Shown one piece after another: positions 1-8,452 of a stretch of DNA of 36,479 nucleotides (its first letter is position 1; each line of letters begins with the position of its first letter). Position numbers and translations under genes: made by a program. Origin of the DNA: Lachnospiraceae bacterium (GTDB taxonomy: Bacteria; Bacillota; Clostridia; Lachnospirales; Lachnospiraceae); contig JAILGF010000101.1 of the NCBI GenBank assembly GCA_024696945.1, forward strand, positions 1-36,479, read 5' to 3'. Below the pieces are notes generated by a model that did no database searches, was not told the DNA's origin, and worked only from the letters and a program-made list of their open reading frames with translations.

Positions 1-832
1 TCGGCTTACTGGTATCCCAAAGAATTTTGCCATCATACCCAACCACCTTAGCCACAAGCTCGGTCAATTCTTTAATGGTCAACTCCTTCCCCGTCCCCAC
101 ATTCACGGTTTCTGACCCACTGTAATTATTCATGAGGAACACACAGAAGTTGGCGAGATCATCAACATACAGAAATTCTCGCAATGGACTGCCATCGCCC
201 CAACAGGTAACAGAATTAACTCTGGACTCCTTCGCCTCATGAAACCGTCGAATAAGTGCCGGGAGGACATGTGAATGCTCTGGATGGTAATTATCGTTCG
301 GACCATATAAATTTGTGGGTATCACAGAGATATAGTCCATTCCGTACTGCCGATTAAGATACTCACAGTACTTAAGTCCACTAATTTTCGCCAACGCATA
401 GCCTTCATTGGTAGGTTCAAGAGAACTAGTGAGAAGGCATGACTCAGGCATCGGCTGCGGAGCAAACTTCGGATAGATGCAGGAGGATCCCAAGAACTCC
501 AACTTTTTCACGCCAGTCTTGAATGCGGAGTGAATCACATTCATCTCCATCATCATGTTCTCATAGAGGAAGTCTGCAATATGTCTCTGATTGGCGATAA
601 TCCCGCCTACCTTCCCAGCTGGCATGAAGACATATTCAGGCATTTCCGCTTCGAAGAACTCCTCAACATCACTTTGTCTCAATAAATCCAGTTCTTTGTG
701 TGTGCGGAATACCAGATTGTTATATCCCTGTCTCTGAAGTTCACGTGTGATTGCAGATCCGACCATGCCCTGGTGACCAGCCACATATATCTTTGCACAT
801 TTATCCATAGGTTTTACCTTACTATCGCTCAT
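1..832 (-). CDS. fcl: GDP-L-fucose synthase, 3' end beyond the window
   Basis: It converts GDP-4-keto-6-deoxymannose to GDP-L-fucose (epimerase/reductase, SDR family, cytosolic). About 277 codons are visible from ATG at 832; the C-terminus lies outside. Near the N-terminus the Rossmann motif reads [11 protein letters not shown], followed by the family's GSSCIYP segment and a YALAK (YxxxK) catalytic pair, then NLYGPNDN and a LREFLYVDD segment, all typical of Fcl/WcaG. The start codon overlaps the stop of the upstream gmd gene as ATGA, so the two are translationally coupled. Together they make GDP-fucose for a glycosyltransferase of this locus. Identification is firm; only completeness is unknown. 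Confidence 0.93.
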   Translation of the reverse strand, partial: MSDSKVKPMDKCAKIYVAGHQGMVGSAITRELQRQGYNNLVFRTHKELDLLRQSDVEEFFEAEMPEYVFMPAGKVGGIIANQRHIADFLYENMMMEMNVIHSAFKTGVKKLEFLGSSCIYPKFAPQPMPESCLLTSSLEPTNEGYALAKISGLKYCEYLNRQYGMDYISVIPTNLYGPNDNYHPEHSHVLPALIRRFHEAKESRVNSVTCWGDGSPLREFLYVDDLANFCVFLMNNYSGSETVNVGTGKELTIKELTELVAKVVGYDGKILWDTSKP

Positions 833-1916
833 TTCACCACGCCCTTCTCCAGATATTCAGCAAGGTTGGGCATGATATGCTCTTCGGCACATTCTACTGC
901 AACCTTCTCCATGTCATGCTCCACCATAAGCCTAACAAGTTCCTCGAAAGAAGTTTTAGTCGGATTCCATCCCAGCTCACGTTTTGCCTTTGACGGGTCA
1001 CCCCAAAGATTGACTACATCTGTGGGACGGTAATAGTCAGGAGAGACCACTACAATGGTGCGACCTGTGGCCTTGTCGATTCCTACTTCATCCATTCCTT
1101 CGCCCTTCCACTCCAACTCGATACCTGCGTGATGGAAAGCGAGGGTAGCGAATTCACGAACGGAATGTTGAACGCTGGTAGCAATAACAAAGTCTTCCGG
1201 CTTGTCATTCTGTAATATCAACCACATGCACTCTACATAGTCCTTTGCATAACCCCAATCCCGGAGCGAAGATAGGTTGCCGAGAAACAGCTTGTCCTGC
1301 TTACCCTGAGCGATTCGGCTTGCAGCCAGTGTGATTTTACGAGTTACGAAAGTCTCTCCCCTGCGTTCGCTCTCATGATTAAAAAGAATGCCGGAACAGC
1401 AGAACATGTTGTAAGCCTCGCGGTATTCTTTTATGATCCAAAAGCCGTACTGCTTGGCAACGGCATATGGAGAATAAGGATGAAACGGTGTCGTTTCAGA
1501 CTGCGGTACCTCTTCAACTTTACCGTAGAGTTCGCTTGTACTCGCCTGGTAGATACGGCAGGTATCAGCTAAACCGGTGATTCTCACGGCTTCAAGAACG
1601 CGCAAAACACCCGTTGCATCAACATCAGCCGTGAATTCGGGAGAATCAAAGCTGACCTGAACATGGCTCTGTGCCGCAAGATTATAAATCTCATCAGGTT
1701 TCACAGTTTCTATCACCTTCACAAGGGAACTAGTGTCGGATAAATCTCCATAATGAAGATGGAACTGTGGATTTACTTCCAGATGAGCAATTCGCTCACG
1801 ATAGTCCACACTGGACATCCTTATGATTCCGTGAACATCATAACCTTTTTCAATGAGGAACTCGGATAGATACGATCCATCCTGTCCTGTTACGCCAGTG
1901 ATTAAGCCCTTTTCAT
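829..1916 (-). CDS. gmd: GDP-mannose 4,6-dehydratase with apparent 5' frameshift
   Basis: It catalyses GDP-D-mannose to GDP-4-keto-6-deoxymannose, the first step to GDP-L-fucose. The body (M at 1818 to stop at 829, 329 aa) has the [26 protein letters not shown] and [12 protein letters not shown] segments of Gmd. The cofactor motif GVTGQDG is encoded upstream of 1818 in the same frame, but no start codon precedes it: the frame runs straight back into the ABC-transporter stop. A well-placed ATG at 1916, behind AAAGAGGTTGA, reads M-K-R-A and then hits TAA. One extra T at about 1904 would give [14 protein letters not shown], the usual Gmd N-terminus. I infer a one-base deletion or a sequencing error. 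Translation from 1818 would lack the NADP-binding motif. Confidence 0.9.
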
Positions 1917-1920
1917 AGTT

Positions 1921-3666
1921 TCAACCTCTTTCCTTCAATATTTTTCCGTTTTCTACTCTATATACAACGTCACAGTTATCTATCGTTGTCAATCTGTGAG
2001 CTATGATGATCAACGTCTTTCGACCCTTAAGATGATTGATTGATTCCATTATGGCTGCCTCAGTCTCATTATCCAAAGCTGATGTAGCTTCATCAAAAAA
2101 AAGAACATCAGGATTGTTATAAAGAGCTCTTGCAATGCCGATTCGCTGCCTCTGCCCACCAGAAAGCCTGACTCCTTGTTCGCCAACTGTAGTGTTGATT
2201 CCATTAGGCAGATCCTTTATAAAATCTCCCAACTGTGCTTCTTTCAACGCCTCCATCACTTTTTTGTCAGAGACTTCTTTCTCTTCAATTCCAAAGGCAA
2301 CATTAGCTCTTATAGTGTCATCCATAAGGAATATGGATTGCGGGATATATGCCAAATGTGAAAGCCATGCAGAAAGGTTCCTGCGAATATCAATGCCATC
2401 AACCGTTACTCTTCCATTTGTCGGATCCAACAACCCCAGAATAATATCTACAGTTGTGGTTTTCCCAGATCCAGACGGACCGATAATTCCGACGGATTCC
2501 CCGACGCTGATTTTCATTTCAGCTTTATCAAGCACATTCTTATCACTGTTCGGATAGTGATAGGAAATCTTTTCAAAATTAATTCCACCATGAAATGATA
2601 TATTGGCAATGTCATGAGTATGCTGTTCGTTTCCATCCGTAGCTGCTGTAACATCCAAGTTCTTAATGACAACGATGATTGCGTCCACACCACCTTCATA
2701 AAAGGGAACTTGATTTATCGATGTACTCATTCTGTTAACACTGGGAAGAAGTCGAATTGCCGCAACAATAAATGCAGAAAGCTGGGGCACCAGGCTCTCT
2801 AATTCTGAACCAAATAAAACAAGGATTAGCATGATAAGAAGAATGCCTGCTATTGTAAACGCCTCTATAAGTAATCGAGGCAGATTTGTATACGTCTGAT
2901 ATTTTGCAATTAACCTTGAATTCTGCTTTGCATGAGTTTTGTAGTTTTCTTCAAAATATACTTCTTTGTTCGATACTTTAATACTCTTTATGCCATTTAA
3001 GGACTGCAACAGCCACTTATTTGCTATTGCCGCCTGTTCCCTGTGATTGTCACCAGTTCTTCTCATGAAAGGTTTGACGACTTTTGTAATCAGGAGAAGC
3101 TCAAGCAGTAATATGATGATCATTCCACCCGCCATCATAGGACTCATGATCGTTATCGTAATTCCGAGTATTACACTTACAATTATCTCTGTATAAAATG
3201 ACAGAACATTTGTCAAAAGATTAAATGCACCGGTAACGTCACTGTCAATGATTCTAACGATTTCTCCGTGATCAGCAGTCAAGTAAAATGGATAAGGCTT
3301 TCTAATATATGAGTGAATCAGTTCAGATTGCATCAGGTAACGGCAACCGCCGATAAAGTTGTATTGGATTCTATATTCCCATATCAGATATAAATTCTTT
3401 AATATAAAGATTGCCATCAACAGACCAAGTAATATGACAACATACCGTCTCTGATCAGAAACATGGAACAGATTGCATATTATCTGTGCATACCACTTGT
3501 CTCCCCAACTGTCTGCATCCATAATCGCAGTAACAAGAGGCAACATTAATGATACACTTAACGATTCCATAATTCCGCCAAACAACATCATCAGAACAAG
3601 TATAAACACAAATTTCCTTTGGCTTTCTTTAAGAATTGAAAAAAGTTTTTTTGTCACTCTAAGCAT
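1921..3666 (-). CDS. ABC exporter, PglK/MsbA-like polysaccharide or lipid flippase
   Basis: A 581-residue half-transporter with an N-terminal six-helix membrane domain (about residues 18-320) and a C-terminal ATPase. Walker A GPSGSGKTT begins at about residue 396, the Q-loop is in YIPQ, the signature LSGGQRQR starts at 501, Walker B VLFFDE is at 521 and the H-loop IIAHR is near 556; all key residues are present. Homodimeric exporters of this type move lipid-linked glycans (PglK), lipid A (MsbA) or peptides. In a polysaccharide locus with no complete Wzx, a flippase role for the lipid-linked repeat unit is the best inference. Its stop lies 4 bases before the presumed gmd start, so it is probably cotranscribed with gmd-fcl. 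IS66 debris lies just upstream and may have separated it from the rest of the operon. Confidence 0.9.
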   Translation of the reverse strand: MLRVTKKLFSILKESQRKFVFILVLMMLFGGIMESLSVSLMLPLVTAIMDADSWGDKWYAQIICNLFHVSDQRRYVVILLGLLMAIFILKNLYLIWEYRIQYNFIGGCRYLMQSELIHSYIRKPYPFYLTADHGEIVRIIDSDVTGAFNLLTNVLSFYTEIIVSVILGITITIMSPMMAGGMIIILLLELLLITKVVKPFMRRTGDNHREQAAIANKWLLQSLNGIKSIKVSNKEVYFEENYKTHAKQNSRLIAKYQTYTNLPRLLIEAFTIAGILLIMLILVLFGSELESLVPQLSAFIVAAIRLLPSVNRMSTSINQVPFYEGGVDAIIVVIKNLDVTAATDGNEQHTHDIANISFHGGINFEKISYHYPNSDKNVLDKAEMKISVGESVGIIGPSGSGKTTTVDIILGLLDPTNGRVTVDGIDIRRNLSAWLSHLAYIPQSIFLMDDTIRANVAFGIEEKEVSDKKVMEALKEAQLGDFIKDLPNGINTTVGEQGVRLSGGQRQRIGIARALYNNPDVLFFDEATSALDNETEAAIMESINHLKGRKTLIIIAHRLTTIDNCDVVYRVENGKILKERG

Positions 3667-3681
3667 AGTATTCTTTACCCT

Positions 3682-3780
3682 TCAAGATTTATCTAGCTCA
3701 CGAACACTCCTCCCCTTAGATTGAAAACTTACCATCACACTACTGGAGTATGTATCCGTTTGATTGTATAATCTCAACCA
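3682..3780 (-). pseudogene. Possible C-terminal stump of a lost gene upstream of the ABC exporter
   Basis: An open frame of about 32 residues ends at a TGA 15 bases before the ABC exporter start, the spacing expected of a preceding operon gene. It is cut on its 5' side by a TGA and then by IS66 debris. No family is recognised; the end reads SFQSKGRSVRELDKS. It may be chance. The position between an operon gene and an insertion element is the only support. Confidence 0.2.
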
Positions 3781-3808
3781 TCAGTACCTACTAACGATAC
3801 CATTTTTC

Positions 3809-3864
3809 TGAGATAATTATATTATAAAACTAGTCAATTCCGGCCGCTACAAGAGGTTATCTCA
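3809..3864 (+). repeat. Inverted pair TGAGATAA/TTATCTCA before tnpA of remnant A
   Basis: TGAGATAA at 3809-3816 is matched by its reverse complement at 3857-3864, which overlaps the decayed tnpA start. The same arrangement occurs at 4639-4683 before tnpA of remnant B, with a different spacer (29 rather than 40 bases). Conservation of the arms but not the spacer suggests an element-specific hairpin or protein-binding site at the left end. Confidence 0.55.
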
Positions 3865-4382
3865 TATCTGCAAAATCATTGATTAATCAAGCCAAACTTA
3901 ACAAATAAACATCCAGTCTCTCGGATCAGAAAGCAAGCGGTCTTTCTGTTGCAGAATAGTGTGAACATAACAATATCTCACAATACCACTCCTTTTACTG
4001 GAAACGACTGATCAAGAAAGTAATTGTTGATCAAATGCTTCCCGACATCGTTTTTCTTCCAAAACCTTCTGTACCCACGAAACCTAATACTTCTGAAACT
4101 ACTTGTACAACTCGCGCATGTAGTACAAGTTTTGCAAGCAACTTTAAGACATTTTTCATTGTTTGATTCTTTTAACGAAGCAGAACGCCTTCGCTAGTCG
4201 CATTGCTTATAAATTGAAAGTATGTGAATGCCCTTCCTATTGAAAGACAGTCAAATGCATTAAGGAATCCGAAGGCCGAATATCGATGACTTTTCACCTG
4301 AATAACCAGCTATGTGGCTTTCAGCCACAGATTAATCGACGACGAAACATCGGCATCAAGTCAAAGTCAATGACTTCTTTGC

Positions 4383-4571
4383 GTGGGCAAAAGACTTATC
4401 GATACAGGTACTGTCCGTAGCCAAGACGTCAAGCCTTTACAGTATTGCCTTAATCAGGAAAAGTATTTAAGAGTTGTTCTGAAAGACAGCAATGTTCCGA
4501 TGGATAACAACACCGCCGAGAGGGCTATAAGACCATTCACTTTAGGTCGAAAAATTTTGGGGAGGCATTGA
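4383..4571 (+). pseudogene. IS66 transposase TnpC, C-terminal fragment (remnant A)
   Basis: About 62 residues remain from the end of the IS66 DDE transposase. They include YCLNQEKYLRVVLKDS and MDNNTAERAIRPFTLGRK, which correspond to the family's C-terminal region with the last catalytic Glu. The frame breaks after GRK, where a one-base shift would continue into the usual tail. Upstream traces of the same domain, such as VNDFFAWAKD near 4365-4395, lie in other frames. Confidence 0.75.
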
Positions 4572-4638
4572 CTTTGCAAATCGAGCCAAAATTAGGTAAG
4601 TCCTCAATCATAAGTACCTTTTTATCTTACTCCATCCT

Positions 4639-4683
4639 TGAGATAATATCATCATTTCATTAATCTCAAGAAGGGTTATCTCA
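4639..4683 (+). repeat. Inverted pair TGAGATAA/TTATCTCA before tnpA of remnant B
   Basis: TGAGATAA at 4639-4646 pairs with TTATCTCA at 4676-4683; the last A is the first base of the tnpA ATG, and AAGGG lies just before it as a possible RBS. It is the counterpart of the 3809-3864 repeat. Folding would occlude the start codon, which would fit low transposase expression. Confidence 0.55.
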
Positions 4684-5411
4684 TGTCATCACAGTCAATC
4701 ATTCACCAAACCAAATTAAACGACTAGATCTCTAAGTTCGCTTATCAAAAAGCCAGCGGATTGTCGATCACTGAATGGTGTCTACGAAACAACTTATCCA
4801 GGTACAAGTTTTTCTACTGGAAACGCCAGTTAAAAAACGAACTGGTCACTCATTCCTTGCCGGATATCGTGCCCTTACCATTACCCACCACACAGTCACC
4901 GACTGTGTCTGATCTTGCAACTACTCCATCACTTAATAGCACAACTCGCGCAAGTTGTGCAACTTTTGCAACCGGGTCATGTGCAAGAATCTATATCAAC
5001 GACATTACCATTGATCTTGAGTCTTCAGCATCAGAACTCTTCATCCGGACTCTTATAAAGGCGCTAATCCCAGTTTCTTTGCGGGTATCCATATCGTATG
5101 TGGCTAACACAGATCTTCGTCTCGGAATTGATTCATTGGCGACCATCATAGAACAGCGCTATAAGATGATTCTCTTTATTCCCAGTACCCTGTTTCTGTT
5201 TTGTGGACATTCATCCACTAGGATCAAAGGCCTTCTATGGGAATGAGACAGTTTCCTTCTTTTGTATAAGTGTGTCGAATGCGGAAGAATTACATGGCCG
5301 AGAACTTCTTCCGAACTTAAGAACCTTTCGCCAGAAAAGTTTAGATGGCTGATGCAGGGATTTGCCATTGAACCGCTAATACACAACATCAATTCCTCCA
5401 GGTCTGCTTAA
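4683..5411 (+). pseudogene. IS66 tnpA and tnpB remnants fused into one broken frame
   Basis: The frame begins MSSQSIIHQTKLND, then TAG in place of an expected Trp, then KASGLSITEWCLRNN and FFYWKRQL, typical of IS66 accessory protein TnpA. It runs into TnpB sequence (TDLRLGIDSLATIIEQRY, then LFLFCG and IKGLLWE), stops at TGA 5244-5246 where a Gly codon is expected, and continues in frame as DSFLLLYK and WPRT to TAA at 5411. Just before TDLR, another frame reads FAGIHIVCG, so one extra A near 5108 has shifted the tnpB start region into the tnpA frame. TnpA and TnpB are accessory proteins of IS66 transposition; neither is functional here. Confidence 0.78.
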
Positions 5412-5612
5412 ATATTTATGTGCAAAACGCTGATTTTTTTCAGGCTTTCCTTGGTTATTACATTCGGTGCTATACACAGCTTTTAACGGCTTTCCTCGTA
5501 TTGTCTGTACATCGCTTAAAAGCGTAGTCATTTTCACGAATCCTCGCATCTTCTGAATTCGCTATTTTACTGCATTTTTGCTATGATCATTATGGTTTGA
5601 GAGGATTATTAT

Positions 5613-6155
5613 ATAAAGGTTCATTTATCTGACGAACAACTTAATAATTTGGGTAAAGATGCGCTCATCATTCTCGTATCTTCTCTGCAGTCTCAGTTCG
5701 AATCCGCTAATGCCATGCTCGCTGACAACATAAAGCAGATTAACCTTTTAACGGAACAGATCCGCATATTGAATCAGCGTCATTTCGGTAAGAAATCCGA
5801 AAGTAATCTAAGCAGTATGAACGGACAGCTTTCAATGTTTGATTCCTTTAATGAGGCCGAAAACCTTAAGGATCCTAACCTTCCGGAACCTGAGATCACC
5901 GAAGTTATCATCTCATCTTACAAGCGTTCAAAAACTAAAGGCAAACGTGATGAAGATCTTGACGGTCTTCCCGCTCGTATAATCGAACATAAACTCTCGG
6001 AAGAAGAACTTAACGAAAAGTTCCTTGAAGGCTACAGAGATCTTCCTGCCGAGATCTACAAACGGCTTCATATCATACCTGAAACATTTATAGTTGATGA
6101 ACATCATATACATGTCTATGCATCTAAGAGCGAAGTTCCAAAACACTACACATAA
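5613..6155 (+). pseudogene. IS66 transposase TnpC, N-terminal fragment (remnant B)
   Basis: This is the N-terminal part of the IS66 transposase: a helical/coiled-coil lead (KQINLLTEQIRILNQRHFGKK) and the GQLSMFDSFNEAE segment, followed by basic linker and the IIEHKLSEEEL/LPAEIYKRL region. The natural start appears to be ATA at 5613, an ATG altered at its third base, behind GAGAGGA; a TTG at 5649 is the first usable start now. The frame stops at 6155 before the zinc-binding and DDE domains, so roughly two thirds of the transposase is gone. Confidence 0.8.
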
Positions 6156-6340
6156 AAATCCAAGTAATAATATTCAATGAACCAAAATTTATAATCCACT
6201 TAGGTTCGCTCAACCAATCAGATTTCTTAATGTGGCAGTAACCATGTTTGAGTATTTGCCAAACAAACTCCGTGATTTGCTGAAATCTCTGCGATGACAT
6301 AAACTTGATTCTTATTGTTTTTCTCATATAAATGGTGCAT
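6156..6340 (-). pseudogene. N-terminal stump of a NeuB-family (nonulosonate) synthase
   Basis: A frame starting ATG at 6340, behind AGAGGAG at ideal spacing and 10 bases after the aminotransferase stop, reads MHHLYEKNNKNQ and then VYVIAEISANHG. IAEISANHG is the N-terminal signature of the NeuB/PseI/LegI synthases, which condense phosphoenolpyruvate with a 6-carbon sugar to form 9-carbon nonulosonic acids. After 37 codons it meets TAA at 6227-6229; downstream frames show at best weak traces, and by 6155 the sequence is IS66 debris. About 90% of the roughly 340-residue enzyme is missing. Which subfamily it belonged to cannot be told. The operon position beside cytidylyltransferases supports the assignment. 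Confidence 0.72.
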
Positions 6341-6350
6341 TTATGCTCCT

Positions 6351-7640
6351 CTACTTTATATTTCTCTTAAACACCGGGTTAACCTTACCACCAATAAGAA
6401 TTCCTTCCAATGAGTCACTATCAATAGCCTTTCTGATTAACGAAAACGCTTCATCAGTGGCATCTAGATACACTTTTGCTTCTTTCTCAGTATGATGAGC
6501 ATTTAAGAAATAAATAGCAAATTGTATAATACCATGCTGAAGTATGGTCTGTGAATAAATAGACTGTACATCCAAATAGGACAGCGATCCGTGCCCGTCA
6601 AAAGCAACTCCACAATGTTGCGGCATTCCTGTAACCGCAAGAACATCATTCAACTCATACTTATCAATTCTTTCCTGAATTCCGCTTCTGAGTATTGTGC
6701 CAATCTTATTAATGTGTTCATAAAAACCAGGCTGTTCAAGAATCTTCAGCGTAGCAAGAGAAGCCGCCATCGCAATGCTTTCTCCGCCAAATGTTGTGGA
6801 AACAAATACACCTTCTTCTATTTGCTTAAGTAAATCCTTACGCCCGGCAACAGCTGAAATCGGGTAACCGTTACCCATACCTTTGCCAAATGCTACAAGA
6901 TCAGGAGATACGCCAAACACCTCCTGAGCACCACCAAGCGCATAGTGAAAGCCTGATACAACTTCATCGAAAACAAGTATTGCACCATATTTATATGTCA
7001 GTTCTTTAACTCTTTTCAAATAACCTTCTTTAGGACCGCTACTCTGTATTGGCTCAAGAATGACAGCAGCGACTTTATGCTCTTGGAGTTTCTTTTCAAG
7101 ATCATCTAAATCATTGTATGTAAAATTCGTTGTCAAAGCACGAACAGCGTCAGGAACTCCTTTGTGATTATTTGATGCGCCAATTGACCAATCTTGCATT
7201 CCATGATAACCTGACATCAGTACATGGTCTCTTCCAGTGTATGCGCGGGCTAATCTTATTGCAGCGGTTGTTGCATCGCCTCCGTTTTTCACAAATCGAA
7301 CCATTTCAGCACAAGGAATTATCTCACAAATCTTCTCCGCTAACTCAACTTCAAGTTCAGACTGAAGTGATCCACTTGCGAACTTATTTACTTGTTTAAT
7401 AACTGCTTCATTCACAGCAGGTTCATTGTAACCAACAGTAATTGGGCCAAGCGCACACATAAAGTCAATAAACTTATTGCCATCGACATCATAAATGTAA
7501 CATCCCTCACCATGGTCCATGTAACTAGGGGCAAATCCTTTGCTAAAATAGCGGTACGATTTGCTATAAGTCTGCGCTGCTAAGGGCGACACCTTCAATT
7601 CTCTCTCCAAAAGCGCATTGGATTTTTCAAATGTTTTCAT
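6351..7640 (-). CDS. Class III PLP aminotransferase, glutamate-1-semialdehyde aminomutase-like
   Basis: This 429-residue fold-type I aminotransferase of the HemL-like class III family has a KNGGDATTAAIRLARAYTGR segment in the cofactor phosphate region. PLP contact Asp225 is in LVFDEVVSG and Schiff-base Lys253 in FGKGMGNGYP. Because it sits in a sugar locus between a cytidylyltransferase and a NeuB-family stump, it probably aminates a keto-sugar rather than serving tetrapyrrole synthesis; this is inference. The next gene downstream is the truncated synthase, 10 bases away, and SpsF-like 1 lies 26 bases upstream. The length is normal and no defect is seen. Confidence 0.88.
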   Translation of the reverse strand: MKTFEKSNALLERELKVSPLAAQTYSKSYRYFSKGFAPSYMDHGEGCYIYDVDGNKFIDFMCALGPITVGYNEPAVNEAVIKQVNKFASGSLQSELEVELAEKICEIIPCAEMVRFVKNGGDATTAAIRLARAYTGRDHVLMSGYHGMQDWSIGASNNHKGVPDAVRALTTNFTYNDLDDLEKKLQEHKVAAVILEPIQSSGPKEGYLKRVKELTYKYGAILVFDEVVSGFHYALGGAQEVFGVSPDLVAFGKGMGNGYPISAVAGRKDLLKQIEEGVFVSTTFGGESIAMAASLATLKILEQPGFYEHINKIGTILRSGIQERIDKYELNDVLAVTGMPQHCGVAFDGHGSLSYLDVQSIYSQTILQHGIIQFAIYFLNAHHTEKEAKVYLDATDEAFSLIRKAIDSDSLEGILIGGKVNPVFKRNIK

Positions 7641-7666
7641 GATTATGTTTTGCCTCCCTGTTTGAA

Positions 7667-8443
7667 TTACATATCCGAAACATCTATAAGTCGATCTTCT
7701 TTTATCGATTTGTTCAATCCTTCATTCCTTGCATACTTTTTGTTTAATTCCATTATTTCTGGTTTTGATTCAAGAAACTCTATTATGTCACGATAACCGA
7801 AATCATCTTTACTTAATTCTTCCTCGAAATGTTCATATACCCTCTTTACAAGTTCGAAATCTTCTGGCTCATCAACAGTCCATCTGTGGTTTCCGAAGTT
7901 ACCATCAGATGATTCAAAGTCCTGAAGTTTAAAAATCTCCGGATGCCGAATTATGTACTGAGTGACATGTTCTCTCTCAAATGAATGATTTGCTTCTCTC
8001 CATGCCTTTTCTAAAGCAGAATACTTCACTATTTCAAGATCCAGCCCATCTGCGAACGTCTCACTTATCATCGCACGATAGTCTGCATCAGGTTCCATGC
8101 TAGCAATTGCCATATCTAGCAGTTCAGCATCAAAACAAGGACAATCAGCTGTGAGTCTAATCACATACTCAGGCTTCAGCAGTTTTGATGTCTGGTAGAA
8201 ACGATCCAACACATCATCTTCGGATCCTACACCGACTCGAATCCCAAGTTCAGAACAAAGTTTTAGAATAGGTAGATTGTTCTTCTCAATTGATGTGACA
8301 ACCATCACTTCATCAACTAGCTTGCTTCTTTGAACCCTTTCAATCATTCTCTGTAGTGCAGGTTTACCACACAGATCTATAAGAACTTTGTTCGGAAATC
8401 TTGTCGATCCACACCTGGCTTGAATCATTGCTAAGTATTTCAT
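7667..8443 (-). CDS. SpsF-like cytidylyltransferase 1 (CMP-sugar synthetase family)
   Basis: A 258-residue nucleotidyltransferase of the SpsF/CMP-KDO synthetase-like family. The N-terminal IQARCGSTRFPNKVL segment is the CTP-binding signature, followed by GKPALQRMIERV, a GSEDDVLDRFY segment and RLTADCPCFD, which carries the metal-binding Asp. It is expected to transfer CMP from CTP to an acidic or modified sugar. The frame opens with GTG at 8452 directly after the aldo/keto reductase stop, but ATG at 8443 has AGGTGG at better spacing and gives the usual family start. A paralogue lies at 10027-10761; two such enzymes in one cluster suggest two activated sugars or divergent roles. Confidence 0.85.
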   Translation of the reverse strand: MKYLAMIQARCGSTRFPNKVLIDLCGKPALQRMIERVQRSKLVDEVMVVTSIEKNNLPILKLCSELGIRVGVGSEDDVLDRFYQTSKLLKPEYVIRLTADCPCFDAELLDMAIASMEPDADYRAMISETFADGLDLEIVKYSALEKAWREANHSFEREHVTQYIIRHPEIFKLQDFESSDGNFGNHRWTVDEPEDFELVKRVYEHFEEELSKDDFGYRDIIEFLESKPEIMELNKKYARNEGLNKSIKEDRLIDVSDM

Positions 8444-8452
8444 ATTCTCCAC

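Larger units (their letters stand above)
3809..4620 (+). mobile_element. IS66-family remnant A (tnpA joined to tnpC debris)
   Basis: This heavily decayed element is recognisable by comparison with remnant B. A tnpA-like stretch starts at about 3863, with ATG changed to ATA. It contains KASGLSVAE, a TAG where B has Trp, then FYWKR and LPDIV. At about 4145 it passes into a tnpC stretch reading FSLFDSFNEAE, so tnpB and part of tnpC have been deleted. The C-terminal IS66 DDE segment (4383-4571) retains the family motif MDNNTAERAIRPF, which carries the conserved catalytic Glu. Several stops and frameshifts exclude function. The left part begins with the same inverted pair, TGAGATAA/TTATCTCA, as remnant B. 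Exact ends and target duplication are not visible. Confidence 0.8.
4639..6155 (+). mobile_element. IS66-family remnant B (tnpA-tnpB-tnpC order)
   Basis: This second IS66-type element directly follows remnant A in the same orientation and keeps the canonical gene order: tnpA/tnpB debris at 4683-5411 and an N-terminal tnpC piece at 5613-6155. The catalytic half of TnpC is missing, so the element cannot move by itself. It ends next to the truncated NeuB-family gene on the opposite strand, which places an IS-associated deletion at this junction. The 200 bases between tnpB and tnpC (5412-5612) show no coding similarity I can name. Confidence 0.8.

Noticed and set aside
1904-1916. Programmed ribosomal frameshifting at the gmd start
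   Set aside because: The AAAAGGGCTTAA context does not form a canonical X-XXY-YYZ slippery heptamer in the right phase, and the Gmd family does not use frameshifting as far as I know. A deletion or sequencing error is simpler.
4940-4975. Near-palindromic stretch ACAACTCGCGCAAGTTGT inside tnpA of remnant B
   Set aside because: It falls in the coding part of tnpA, which encodes TTRASCATF, and the copy in remnant A has drifted, so it is most likely codon-level coincidence.
6124-6327. A 67-residue minus-strand frame with a formyltransferase-like look (EPKWIINFG)
   Set aside because: It overlaps the NeuB-family stump in another frame. The RBS and the IAEISANHG signature are in the frame starting at 6340, so this is a shadow or out-of-frame decay of the same gene.
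6351-7640. HemL (tetrapyrrole) identity for the class III aminotransferase
   Set aside because: It resembles GSA aminomutase in sequence, but no tetrapyrrole genes are near and its neighbours are all sugar enzymes, so a sugar role is more likely.
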